DNA of 64,000 bases from Lytechinus variegatus (taxonomy: Eukaryota; Echinodermata; Echinoidea; Temnopleuroida; Toxopneustidae). The DNA is taken from contig NC_054756.1 in assembly GCF_018143015.1 (NCBI RefSeq), forward strand, positions 22,067,298-22,131,297, written 5' to 3'. This document shows positions 39,002 through 49,412 of the stretch, in pieces. The position numbers and the translations under genes were made by a program. Each line of letters starts with the position of its first letter. Within the stretch, counting starts at the first letter, position 1. The notes beneath the pieces are model-generated. The model made no database searches. It saw only the letters and a list, made by a program, of their open reading frames with translations, and had not been told where the DNA came from.

Positions 39002-40220
39002 GTACGTACATGTATAAACTTTTAAACTATCATTCTACCTCTGTTCGCCCACAACATCTTATTTTTTACTTCACACCCTCCCATCTCTCCACCTCTCTCC
39101 CTCTTCCTTCCTCTCTCTCTCTCTTTCTCTCTTTCTCCACCCCCCTCCGCTCACCCCCTGTCTCTAGTCCCCATTTTCTTACATCCCTTTCATGTTTTAT
39201 ATTCCAAAATCATCATTACATTTCTCATGATCCCTTTATTTTCATTGTAAAAACATGTTTACCTATCTTAATTATTATTTAACTTGCTTTGTTTAGCAAA
39301 CTACGTTTTCGTAACTTCAAACAAATAATTCTCTAATATAGTATTAACCCTGTTTATTGTAGGTCATGTAATTCAGGTTTGGCACCCTTTACGTAAACAT
39401 GTCTACTGTAGATTGGAACATGTGGTTGCAAACTTAAAAAATGGGAGCGGGTTCAATTGCACGCAAAAATACCATATTAAAGCCTGTGTACAAGAAAAAG
39501 TACAGCTATGGTTTATGATGATAATTTCTTATAAAAGTACGAGTATATTATGAATCATTGAGGGATTATAACAGAAATACATGATTTTAATTACATGTAT
39601 ACTCCTATTTCTTGAACATACAGTTATTATTTTTTTCTCTCTTTCTTATTTTGTTTCTTCCCCAGATCTGTCTTGTAATCGTCGCTCTCGTTCACGCTGT
39701 CACATCGTCACCTGTGCCAGCATCGTCATCATCGCCGTATTGTCTTCCAATGAACCAAGCTGATTACGAATCACGAGAAAGAAACGGCCAACTCTTCTAT
39801 CCAAACCAAGACGCATTCGCCGTTCAGAGTTTTAACATTAGCGACGTGGATATGGGAAGAAAAGAAGTATCAAGCTGTCCGTACGATGGCCTTTCCAGCG
39901 CCAAGAGCTGCCCGAACGGCGCCAAACCAAGTGCTTCTGAACCAACCAACTCCAACCAGGATGGAATGTGCCCGTGGACCTACGTCGAGTGCTTCGACCC
40001 CGATCGCATCCCGATGTCAATCAGCATGGCGCAGTGTCAATGTTCAGCGTGTTTAGACCCTTACACCCACATGGCTGATCCTAACTTGCGATGCCAACCT
40101 ATCTTTCATAACATGAAAGTCCTGAGAAAAACCCAGTGTGTGGATGGTCTTTTTCGATATGAAGAGGAGACTGTGAATATCCCGGTAGCGTGTGCATGTA
40201 TGAGACAGCGAGTGGCTTGA
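38993..40220 (+). CDS. IL17: IL-17 family cytokine, copy 1 (187 aa)
   Basis: Secreted cystine-knot cytokine of the IL-17 family. Exon 1 (38,993-39,001) encodes only Met-Met-Lys, then GTACGT. Exon 2 (39,666-40,220) follows CCCCAG in phase 0. The joined start is MMK-ICLVIVALVHAVTS, a signal peptide, then a four-serine run. The family signature is CPWTYVECFDPDRIP followed by AQCQCSACLDPYTH and the final IPVACACMRQRVA. The mature part has 12 cysteines, the same number as the other two copies. It has an NIS glycosylation site. Echinoids are known to carry expanded IL-17 sets induced in gut epithelium by bacteria; receptor and subtype here are not known. It faces copy 2 in an inverted duplication. 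Confidence 0.95.
39666..40220 (+). CDS. IL17: IL-17 copy 1 main exon
   Basis: Begins ICLVIVALVHAV after a strong pyrimidine tract and CCCCAG, and ends MRQRVA-stop. It carries the rest of the signal peptide and the whole mature cytokine in one exon. Confidence 0.93.
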   Translation: MCLVIVALVHAVTSSPVPASSSSPYCLPMNQADYESRERNGQLFYPNQDAFAVQSFNISDVDMGRKEVSSCPYDGLSSAKSCPNGAKPSASEPTNSNQDGMCPWTYVECFDPDRIPMSISMAQCQCSACLDPYTHMADPNLRCQPIFHNMKVLRKTQCVDGLFRYEEETVNIPVACACMRQRVA

Positions 40221-41075
40221 ACTTGTCTCGAGCTGAGCAAGAAAAGAAAAACCCGCCAAAACACCAAAGATGACTATCACCTTGCCTTGTTTACAATTTA
40301 TAATAACTTATTGAATATCAGAAATGTATTTTGTATTCATATTTAATATTTATATGTTTAGCCTTTCAATTTATTATTAAATTTATCATAAATATTTATT
40401 CTTTCAAACTGTATTTAAAGACATATTTGTGCAAAATATATATATATTTTTAATATTTCGAACTTAATCACTGATATTTATTACCTTTGTCTTAAAACGT
40501 CTATCGTTACTTATCTTTTTTGTGTGTGTTTAAGCACGTTATGATAAACAGGTTCTGTTTTAGAAACAGCTTACTCGTAAACCATGTCAGTTTGGCAAAC
40601 GTTTGTATCCACTGTGTGGAGTGTTTGTTGCGAAATGATGATTTCTTAAGTTCCGTAGTTATAACTTGAATTATTTACATGTATACGATTATCAACGTGA
40701 TGTATTAAACACATGACTAAGATTTTGTTTTCTTAATCCAAAGTCTGTTGCTTATTGTATTCATTGTTTGACATTTAGACCTATATGTGTATGGTATGTA
40801 ACTTATTGTTGTATTCATCAAAATTATTAAGAGTTTTGATATCACATTTTGACAATATATACATATATATGTCTATGTCAATATGAAAGGACTTATATTT
40901 ATTGTTTGTATTTAATATGCCTTTTGATGCTCCTTTATCAATACTATAATATGTGTGCGTTTTAGAACGTTTTGCATAAACTGTTTCTGTGAAGCAAACA
41001 GCATGCTAGTAGACAGTGTCAAGTTTGACAAATATTTGTATCCACTGTGTGGAGTATTTGTTTACTAAGTTAGAA
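40221..41075 (+). repeat. 3' flank of IL-17 copy 1 with an internal duplicated segment
   Basis: The first 120 bp match the flank of copy 2. A segment with TTTGTATCCACTGTGTGGAG occurs twice, at about 40,525-40,650 and 40,955-41,070. Copy 2 has it once (about 44,980-45,110, minus). Confidence 0.75.
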
Positions 41076-41149
41076 ATCGAAATGTATTTTGACAGACATG
41101 GTATCAATACTATAAATTACAACTCCTTTAACGTAGTCTTGTCAACACC

Positions 41150-41600
41150 CAATACTTTTTTTAACTGTCATCCAAATATGTTACTATAAAAGTTTGGAAC
41201 TCTTTGCCAACATCAACGCAAAATTTTCAATCAATGCAATCTTTTAAATGCGTATATAAAGCTGCTTATTTTTTTAACTAATGTCATTCTTATTCTTTTA
41301 GCATTTGTTTATCCACCTCCTGAATACTTGTCTTATTTCTATATATTTTTGTGAATTATTTAATATATACTTTGTTTTACATGTAATTCATTTAGATACC
41401 TATATTATTTTTTGTAACTCTCTCATGAAGTCCCTATTCATTTTGTTATAATGAATTGAATTTGTTATATTTGCTTTGATGATTCTTTTTATATATTCAA
41501 TTGTTTAACCTGTTGTATCAGGACCATGATGTCAAACAGCTGTGCTGATCATGTTTTTATCCTGTATAAATAAATTCAAATTAATAAATGAAATGAATTA
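41150..41600 (+). mobile_element. CR1/L2-like LINE 3' fragment
   Basis: VWNSLPTSTQNFQSMQSFK marks the end of reverse transcriptase; the 3' UTR ends near AATAAATTCAAATTAATAAATG. It is 5' truncated. It is not seen beside copy 2, so it arrived after the duplication or lies outside it. Confidence 0.7.
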
Positions 41601-43480
41601 AATTTAAGTTTGCTGTTGTCTTCCTTAAATGTTAGGCACGTCTACACTTGATTTGAATACATGAAATGCTGTTATTCTTATAAATAATAAAAATATATTA
41701 ATCCCAAATCATGTCTAAAACATGATCATTTTTTTTTCTTTGCGACGTCACCTTCATTATGGCATGTAGTTTCAGGAGTACATGTATGACAATTCTTCCA
41801 AGTCTCATGTGCAAGTTGTCCAAAGCACATCGTTTATGCTATACTATGGGATTTATATAAATTTAAGCTTCACAGCCGTTATAATAATCCTATCAACAAT
41901 TTTCTTTGATTTTGTCAATATGCATGTATTAAAATTCAAATTACACGGTAAATTATCAATCAATATAAAAAAGCATTTATTTATTCTTTAGTTATCAGGT
42001 TTTCCTTTGTCATGACTAAAATTATGGTGATTATACTGCTTGTCGACCTAACTCTGGACTTTTGTTCTGAAAATAACATACATTTCATAGATTTGATGAA
42101 CTTGATGCGTTTATGTGTATATTTCTTTCAGTAAATTGGTATCTAAAAAACGGCTGACCGGAACTTTTGTTTTCTTTCCCTATTATTTGTTAAATTTTAC
42201 AAGAAGCGATAAAATGAACTTTTGGCTTATTACCACCCCATTGAAAATATAATATTACTAAAAGAAAAGAGAAAAGAATGTTTTTGTGCATTTTAATAAC
42301 CTCGAAATCAAAAAGTAAAAGTACATTTTAAAACAAGAATAGTAAAGGAAAACAAATCGGAAAAAATGCGCGCGTAAGTCTACAACGGTAGTGTGTGTAA
42401 AGATTAGGTATGCGTGTGCGTACGTGGGGAAGGGTATATATGTTAGATGTTTTGAGGTGTGGATACCATGGTGTTGGTGCGTATGTGGGATTGTCTGTGT
42501 GTACATACGATTCGAAGGATATTTCAGAGTGTGTTGTACGTGAGTGTGTATATATGCGCTGCGGAGGTGCAGTGGCCGAGTTGTCTTCACTGTGAAAAAA
42601 TATTGTTTTTTTTACACCACGAGGGTAATTATAATTATGTCCAACCATTATCAGGCAGTATTTTACCCAATGTGGGAAGCATATTGTCCAGTGCAATGTT
42701 GGGTGGACACATAATTATCCACATGGAGTACTTTACCCAATACGAGCAAGTCTAGGTACGATATCTGGGAGCAAGGCATATATTACGGTGGTATGTGTAC
42801 ACCCCCGTAAAATGAATGGAATTGCCCTAGGCACTACTGGAAACAAAGAGTGCAATAAATAAATAGATTAATTAGATAGATAGAAAGATAGATGTATAGA
42901 TAGGTAGATAGATAGAAAGATAGATAGATAGATAATTTACTCATTTTTCCACTCTTCATCGAGCCATTGAGATGAACCAGAGTGAAATGAAAACGAAAGA
43001 AAGGAGAGGCAGAGAAAAAAAACATAATAAAAGTAATAAGTAGCGGAAGGATCGGTAGTGGTAGATTACTATACTGCATCGTGTCACGTATATATGACAC
43101 ACCTGAACATTTCGCCAGCGTGTAACTAGGCACGTAGGTTTGTAAATTCTTTTTCCTTTTCCCATATCTTGAAATCACGAATTGCAATTTTATTAAACAA
43201 CTGAAACAGTATTCTTTATATTAACCATTTCAATTGTTAATTTGATCTTTTTGCTTAATACCTGAAATATTGTGCTGCACGCTGTGGACATGTGTTCCTA
43301 TAAACAACACGTTATACTTTCTTATTTTCTTCTATAATATTATTATTGTTTTATCTGATTGTATGATCTTGATGCAAAGATATATTTGTCAGTAGAATTG
43401 GTTATGTCTCATAAACCCGGTCCCTCTATCGACCTACACGCACACCCGACCATTCACATTCACCCACACACCTTAATTTA
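41601..43480. other. Spacer between the IL-17 copies, left part
   Basis: AT-rich. It contains a GT-rich stretch (42,390-42,560), a GATA tetranucleotide tract (42,863-42,934) and no gene. Confidence 0.5.
42863..42934. repeat. (GATA)n microsatellite
   Basis: Imperfect GATA/GAAA units. Confidence 0.9.
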
Positions 43481-43870
43481 AGGGGAGGGTCCACCCTGAT
43501 AAAAAGTTTATTGTAAAAATAGCAGAAAATAATATAAATTATTGGCAGAGGTTTGAGGAAAAGTGATCAGAGAATGAAAATGTTATTATAAATTCAATCA
43601 TTTGATTTGTGAAGTCATATGAGAGCAGCTTTCCTACAGATCTTATGTTAAAACAAATCAATGACGTGTAATTTTCTCAGAAATTTTTCATCGTTCCTTC
43701 AGTTTATCAATACACATTTTAAAACAACTATTTTCCTTAAAGAAGGAAAAAAAATCATCACAAACCATTAAAGATTTAAATGTATGCATTTTATATCACA
43801 TAACACGTGGGGCACCTGCTCCTTTATGACATCACATATAATTACATTGAAATTCCAAGAACGTTCTTAA
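43481..43870 (+). repeat. Half of a CACCCTGA-type foldback element
   Basis: Starts AGGGGAGGGTCCACCCTGAT and TTTATTGTAAAAATAGCAGAA, the same as the left arm of the element at 48,094-48,558. The right terminal repeat is not found. Confidence 0.6.
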
Positions 43871-44859
43871 TCTTCAATGGAACTTCGTCAAACCTTTATG
43901 CTTACCATTGCTTGCACTGTCATGATCGTTTTGAATTACTGAAATTCGAATTTCGCACTATTGACCAATATGCCCCCCCCCCATCAAAATCTAAGAAGGT
44001 ATTCAATCCTTTCAGTTTTCAACAAGCATTACAAGTAGTTAAGTGCTTCGAGAAATCAACAGTCAGTGTGTGTTTTTCTTATGAAAATCTCAAACGTTCA
44101 CTTTTATACTTTCAAAACTTTCTGAATTTGTTTCTTAAAGAGTGAACTTTCCGTTTATTTTCCGAATCACATTTGGAGCCATGTTACATCTGCAAAAATA
44201 TATATAAACATAATCATGAACGCACATATAATTATGAATATAATCTTCAAAATTTATTTCTTCTCAAAACAAGAGTTCATACAAATAAATATCAAAGCAG
44301 TAAACATGAGGTATTTAAATCAATTCCGCAAAAGGAACGCCCAGTTTTTGTTCTACTGGGATACTCAAAACAGTTATTGATAGCAAGAATGTTTAGCACC
44401 ATTAAGCTATCTTCATTTTATTATGAAATAACAAAAAAGTGACAATTTATTATAGCCGGTATATTCTCCGTAAAACCCATTATCCTATTTAACATCAGGC
44501 AGTCAATTAGAGCATGGAATACATCTGTACATAAGATATTTGTATAACAATGTTTTTTATCACATGCATATACTCATTTAATAGAAAATATATATTTAGA
44601 CATTTGAACAATACGTGTCTTTATGTTATACGTCTTCCTAGAAATAGCATTAACAGCATTTTTTTATACAGCACGTCGGGGGTAAATTGTTTTGATTCAA
44701 CACTTCAGGGTTAGATTGCCACTATATTTTGTAAAAACGCCCCCTATAATCCCAAACAAGAAAAAAACTCGCTTACAAAATCAGAATTGTGTTATTCTTA
44801 GATTACTAATGTTCATGATTGTGTATTTGACTCTATGCAGCTCTCGGGGTAATGCATGA
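43871..44859. other. Spacer between the IL-17 copies, right part
   Basis: AT-rich, with no recognisable gene or repeat. Confidence 0.5.
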
Positions 44860-45285
44860 AAACTCTTTATGACAACAACAGTTCCCTTCTTTACACAATG
44901 TTTTGAAATAATAAACATTTACGTACGACGAATTCTACGATCAGAACTATTGAGAAAGGTTCACATGAGCATGTTTTATCGAACAAACACTCCACATAGC
45001 GGATACAAATATTTGCCAAACTTGACATGGTCTACGAGTACAATGCTCAATAAACAGAAACAGTGTACTAGAAAGGAACGTGCTAAAACGCACAAAAAGA
45101 TAAGCATAACAAACGATTTAAAGCACACATCTTAGATATCAGTCATCAGAAATATATGTAGGTTAGACAATATATGGATACATCATATGGCTTCAATAAT
45201 ACATATTTTTTATAAACAAATAAGTTAAGCAACACATTCTTAAATAACAAATATGAATACAAAATATACCTCTGATATCAAATAA

Positions 45286-45291
45286 TTTATT
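45286..45291 (-). terminator. Candidate poly-A signal of IL-17 copy 2
   Basis: AATAAA about 83 bp past the stop codon on the minus strand. At the matching place copy 1 reads AATAACTT, so that site was lost there. Confidence 0.5.
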
Positions 45292-45373
45292 GTAAAGGGT
45301 AAACGAGGCAAGGTGATAGTCATCTTTGGTGTTTTGGCGGGGTTTTTTTTTACTTGCTCAGCTCGGAACAAGT

Positions 45374-45940
45374 TTAAGCAACTCGTTGTCTCATACATGC
45401 ACACGCTACCGGGATATTCACAGTCTCCTCCTCATATCGAAAGAGACCATCCACACACTGGGTTTTTCTCAGGACTTTCATGTTATGAAAGATAGGTTGG
45501 CATCGCAAGTTAGGATCAGCCATGTGGGTGTAAGGGTCTAAACACGCTGAACATTGACACTGCGCCATGCTGATAGACATCGGGATTCGATCGGGGTCGA
45601 AGCACTCGACGTAGGTCCACGGGCACATTCCATCCTGGTTGGCGTTGGTTGGTTCAGAAGCACTTGGTTCGGCGCCGTTTGGGCAGCTCTTGGCACTGGA
45701 AAGGCCATCGTACGGACAGCTTGATGTTTCTTCCCTACCCATATCCACGTCGCTAATGTTAAAACTCTGAACGGCGAATGCATCTTGGTTTGGATAGAAG
45801 AGATGGCCGTTTCTTTCTCGTGATTCGTAGTCAGCTTGGTTCATTGGGAGACAATACGGCGATGACGATGATGAGGAGGAGGATGCTGACACAGGTGATG
45901 ATGTGACAGCGTGTACGAGCGCGACGATTACAAGACAGAT
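45374..45940 (-). CDS. IL17: IL-17 copy 2 main exon
   Basis: One exon with ICLVIVALVHAV, the serine microsatellite, the CPWTYVECF signature and MRQRVA-stop. Phase-0 acceptor. Confidence 0.93.
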   Translation of the reverse strand: MCLVIVALVHAVTSSPVSASSSSSSSSPYCLPMNQADYESRERNGHLFYPNQDAFAVQSFNISDVDMGREETSSCPYDGLSSAKSCPNGAEPSASEPTNANQDGMCPWTYVECFDPDRIPMSISMAQCQCSACLDPYTHMADPNLRCQPIFHNMKVLRKTQCVDGLFRYEEETVNIPVACACMRQRVA

Positions 45941-46546
45941 CTATTGGAAAAGCAATGGTAGAATAAAAAAAACATATGACACCAATGAATTATAACTTTG
46001 ATAAAAAAAAGTGAATGTATACGGGGGAGGATTCCCTGTAATAATTGATAATCGCTAATTTCTCACTTTGTCTTTACTGATTTCAATATTAGGCCTTCGT
46101 CTCATTTAAAGAGAATAGACCATTATCAACCATTATAGGCCCTACCTCTTTGATCACAAAGATTTTTTGAAAATAAATCTAAACTTTGAAATTTCTAATT
46201 CCACAGACTGATCACAGGCTTTTCTCATTTGTGAATTGTGCGTAATCATTTTGTCAAGTGGGTCCACGAGCCACGTTTTCGGTCCGAATATATTGAAACG
46301 ATATTACATCCATTTATAACCTGCATTATGGAAAGCTTAATGTTGTAATTAAATACAAAAAGAAAATTGAAATAAAGAATACGTTCGTCTAATTTGGACT
46401 TTTCAATGACAATAATGATGATGTCTATAAAAAGAAATGGAAGAAAGTTGGGGTGGGGACATAGAGACAGAGTGTTTTGAAAGACCTTGAATAAGAATGG
46501 ACAGAAAAATGACACAACGAGGTAGGATAACTCTACGTACCTTCAT
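45374..46546 (-). CDS. IL17: IL-17 family cytokine, copy 2 (190 aa)
   Basis: Mirror copy of the gene at 38,993-40,220. Exon 1 (46,546-46,541) encodes Met-Lys, donor GTACGT. Exon 2 (45,940-45,374) follows CCAATAG and ends in TAA. The signal peptide MK-ICLVIVALVHAVTS is the same as copy 1. The serine run after it has eight residues against four in copy 1. Other differences are Q to H, KEV to EET, K to E and S to A, all in the N-terminal half; the C-terminal 90 residues look identical. Both copies appear functional. The near identity means recent duplication or gene conversion. Role as for copy 1: a secreted epithelial or immune cytokine. Confidence 0.95.
46541..46546 (-). CDS. IL17: IL-17 copy 2 micro-exon (Met-Lys)
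   Basis: ATGAAG is followed by GTACGT; it aligns with the copy 1 micro-exon but lacks the extra upstream ATG. Confidence 0.78.
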
Positions 46547-46739
46547 TATAAATAAGAATATATTTTCAAAGAAGGTGCAAAGGAAATTTTGATTTCCCGT
46601 GGTTTGGTAGTAGCAAGCTTTCTTCTTCTGTGTCTTCTTCTACCAACTCAGCTTCTTCTCACGAAGTGAATAAGAATTAAGTGAAATACTTCTAACACGT
46701 TTCTTCGATGTTTCTGATTTGTTGGGAGTGTTTCTTTGT

Positions 46740-47130
46740 CTTATATACACCATCGCCGCCTTGATAATCTCATTATTGCCGGAAAACTATGAGCTCGAAT
46801 CTTATTCTGGCTCAGGGAAAATTGCGGATCTGGGACCAAGTTCCCTCTTAATTAAAGCAAATGATTTCCGCTCTCCTCCAATTATGCATGCCAAACGCCA
46901 TAAATTCTACTGCCCGAAAACACATTTCTGATAGTAAGGGTCCATTCGAATGACGCATTCGATTCTTGGGGATCCCCGGTAAAACTTATTGAAAATAGTA
47001 TGTGTCAATTCAAAATATATGTTTATCCTAAAGATACGGCATGTTTATTTGGCTAACGGCTATTTAGAGGTCCAGGCCGATACTACACAGTTTCATTGTT
47101 TGTTAGAGTAGTCCAAAGTTCGTCTAATTT
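46740..47130 (-). promoter_or_regulatory. Promoter region of IL-17 copy 2
   Basis: TATA element GTATATAAG at 46,748-46,740 (minus). Upstream blocks shared with copy 1 are GGTCCCAGATCCGC with ATTTTCCCT (about 46,840-46,813), GGAGAGCGGAAAT, TACCGGGGATC and CGAACTTTGGACTA. Conservation of order and spacing over about 390 bp suggests joint regulation, though recent duplication alone could explain it. Confidence 0.7.
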
Positions 47131-47301
47131 CGGCCCATTCAGCGCGCACGTGGTGTAGTCGCAATATTTATATACATGTATATATATATTTTTTTAAATC
47201 GGACCGGTAAACTACCAATTTTCTTAATTTGAAAAAAAAAAATGTTTAATTTTTTACCAGTTACCTCTGTAAAAGAATGATAGTTAATAAATCGGTGCCG
47301 G

Positions 47302-47425
47302 GTAAAAATGGCAGAGGTAATAATGGCAGAGGTAGAAATGGCAGAAGTAAAAATGGCAGAGGTAAAAATGGCAGAGGTAACAATGGCAGAGGTAATAATG
47401 GCAGAGGCAAAATGACAGAGGTAAA
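47302..47425 (+). repeat. Left-arm 15-bp minisatellite of the TU-like element
   Basis: About eight units of GGTAAAAATGGCAGA with small changes. It opens a false frame of repeated Gly-Lys-Asn-Gly-Arg. Confidence 0.92.
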
Positions 47426-48093
47426 GATCATGAGATGCTACATCAACAAGGAAAAGACAAAGCCTTCCCGGTTAATATCAGTCATAATTAATGAAATTGA
47501 ATGGACTCCTCTCGACGAAATGAGTATTATGAACTGATTAGATATCATATGGATTTTTGTAATCATTTTAGTTCTATACTTTATTGTTGATATGATTAAA
47601 CTCAAACCATTTTCATGCCAAAATGATTTCAATTAGTGATTGATGAAAGTATTTATCTTGACCAGTTCGTATAAAAGAACGGCACTTCATCCCATACATA
47701 ACCAACAAATTTGTATGTAAACACCAAGTGCGCTACCATTAACACACTGAAATAGACAACTTTGGAATTTCTTTGAACCACTGGCATAAGATAATAACAG
47801 AAAGATAACAAAAAGTTCTGTAATAAAAGCAATTTTTCATATTTCAACATCATAATGGATCTGAATAGATATTGATATGATACGTATATAGTTTAATGTA
47901 AATGATAAATACTAGCAACTAGTGTTCAGCTTTTCAGAGCAGTACCTCATTACAGCTAGTCCAAGTTGATGTGAGGTTCATAACCTAGTTTCTATGGTAA
48001 CGATTACCGAATGAATTTTAAAATGTGTAGCGAATCAGGGATTTAAAATTATACTGAGTTGTTTCTTAGGTACCATTCTATCGACCTGTTTTG

Positions 48094-48558
48094 AAGGGGA
48101 AATTCACCCTGACAAATGGTTTACTGTAAAATTAGCAGAAAAAATCTATTGGTGACGGTTTGCGGAAAGCCAATCAAGGATTAAGAAAGGTATTAGAAAT
48201 TTGAGTTTTTGATCTGTGACGTCATATATTAGCAGCTGCCCCGTATTTTATGCACCAACATTTTCTGATCAGTGTTTCATGATTGCTAAAAAAATCTTTC
48301 AGGTGAAATGCCTATGTTGATATAATGAAGGTACAATAAAAGGCATTTTCATTTTTTTCTCAGAAATTGACATTTCATTTATATTTCTTTATTACACCAT
48401 ATGTGGGAAAGCTGCTCAGAAATGGCGTCACCGTTAAAATGTAAAATTCTAATAGCTTTTTAAATTTCTCATGGACTCCCCACAACCCCCACCAATATCC
48501 TTTTAATTATTTTCTATTATTTCTACAATAAACTTTATGTCAGTGTGAATTTCCCCTG
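48094..48558. mobile_element. CACCCTGA-type foldback MITE
   Basis: The ends AGGGGAAATTCACCCTGAC and (reverse complement) AGGGGAAATTCACACTGAC are inverted repeats that continue imperfectly for 50 bp or more. A half copy lies at 43,481-43,870. It sits inside the TU-like element. Confidence 0.85.
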
Positions 48559-48564
48559 TAATGA

Positions 48565-48872
48565 ATTAATAATGATTAATAATAATAATTGGCATTCATT
48601 TAGCGTTTTATCAATCTACAACTGTTTAAAAAGCTTCACAATTACTATTACCCAGTCACTGGATTCATAGCATTTAAGCAGCCTTAATAGGTGCACACCT
48701 GATAAACCAACCACAATGACGGTTGTTTCCTACCGATACCCAATTAGCAACTGGGTGAGAGTGGCAATATGTGGATTGATGCCTTGCCAAAGGGCGCTAG
48801 GCCATGGTGGGATTCGAACACACGACCCTCTGATTACAAGGCGAGAGTCAGAACCGCTACACCACGGCGCTT
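48565..48872 (-). mobile_element. tRNA-derived SINE with Thr-like head
   Basis: On the minus strand the head has the A box GTGGTGTAGCGG, loop CTTGTAA (anticodon slot UGU) and B box GTTCGAATCC (48,870-48,800). A body with ACCCAGTTGCTAATTGGGTA follows, then an (ATT)n tail at about 48,570. The copy at 60,508-60,760 shares the body. Confidence 0.75.
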
Positions 48873-49175
48873 GAAAGGTAGTATAATTAAGAATAAAACT
48901 AAGTATAATACTTGGGATCCGAAGTGTGCTTCAAATTTGAATATTAGAAGAGCGATTTGACTGGAGAAAGCCGTGCATGTAAGTCCAGGAAAAAAATAAG
49001 AAATGCCAACTCAAGTGATATCAATTTGGTGTAGATTATCTACAGTATCATATGAAAATGTTACCCTTTCCATTAGTCAAACATTATAATTCAAGTTTTC
49101 TTCTCAGAACCTTTCTTCATTAATCTACTGTACATGGAGGGGCTTTGGATTTTTTGGTATGGGGTTTAAGATTGA

Positions 49176-49396
49176 CCATTTATACCTCTGTCATTTTTAC
49201 CTCAGCCATTTTTACCCCTGCCATTATTACTGCTGTCATTTATACCTCTACCATTTTTACCTTTGCCATTTTTTTCCTCTGCCATTTTTACCTTTGTCAT
49301 TTTTGCCTTTGCCATTTTTACCTCTGCCATTTTTACCTTTGCTATTATTACCTCTGCCAATTTTACCTTTGCCATTTTTACCTCTGCCATTTTTAC
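49176..49396 (-). repeat. Right-arm 15-bp minisatellite of the TU-like element
   Basis: About fifteen units of CCATTTTTACCTCTG, the reverse complement of the left-arm unit. The right arm is nearly twice the length of the left. Confidence 0.92.
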
Positions 49397-49412
49397 ACCG
49401 AGCCAATAAATC

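Larger units (their letters stand above)
47294..49404. mobile_element. TU-like foldback transposon with 15-bp-repeat arms
   Basis: The left tip GGTGCCGGGTAAAAATGGCA and the reverse complement of the right tip GGCTCGGTGTAAAAATGGCA match at 16 of 20 positions. Each arm continues as tandem 15-bp units (GGTAAAAATGGCAGA). The direct repeat AATAAATC flanks both ends (47,286-47,293 and 49,405-49,412), an exact 8-bp target duplication. This is the design described for sea urchin TU elements: inverted arms made of 15-bp repeats with an 8-bp target duplication (from memory of that literature). The interior holds a MITE and a SINE as later insertions and no transposase. Confidence 0.8.

Noticed and set aside
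42258-42755. His/Thr-rich or Val/Cys-rich frames
   Set aside because: GT-rich low-complexity DNA open on both strands.
47277-47537. Gly-Lys-Asn-Gly-Arg repeat protein
   Set aside because: It is the 15-bp arm repeat of the foldback element; the mirror arm gives a matching false frame.
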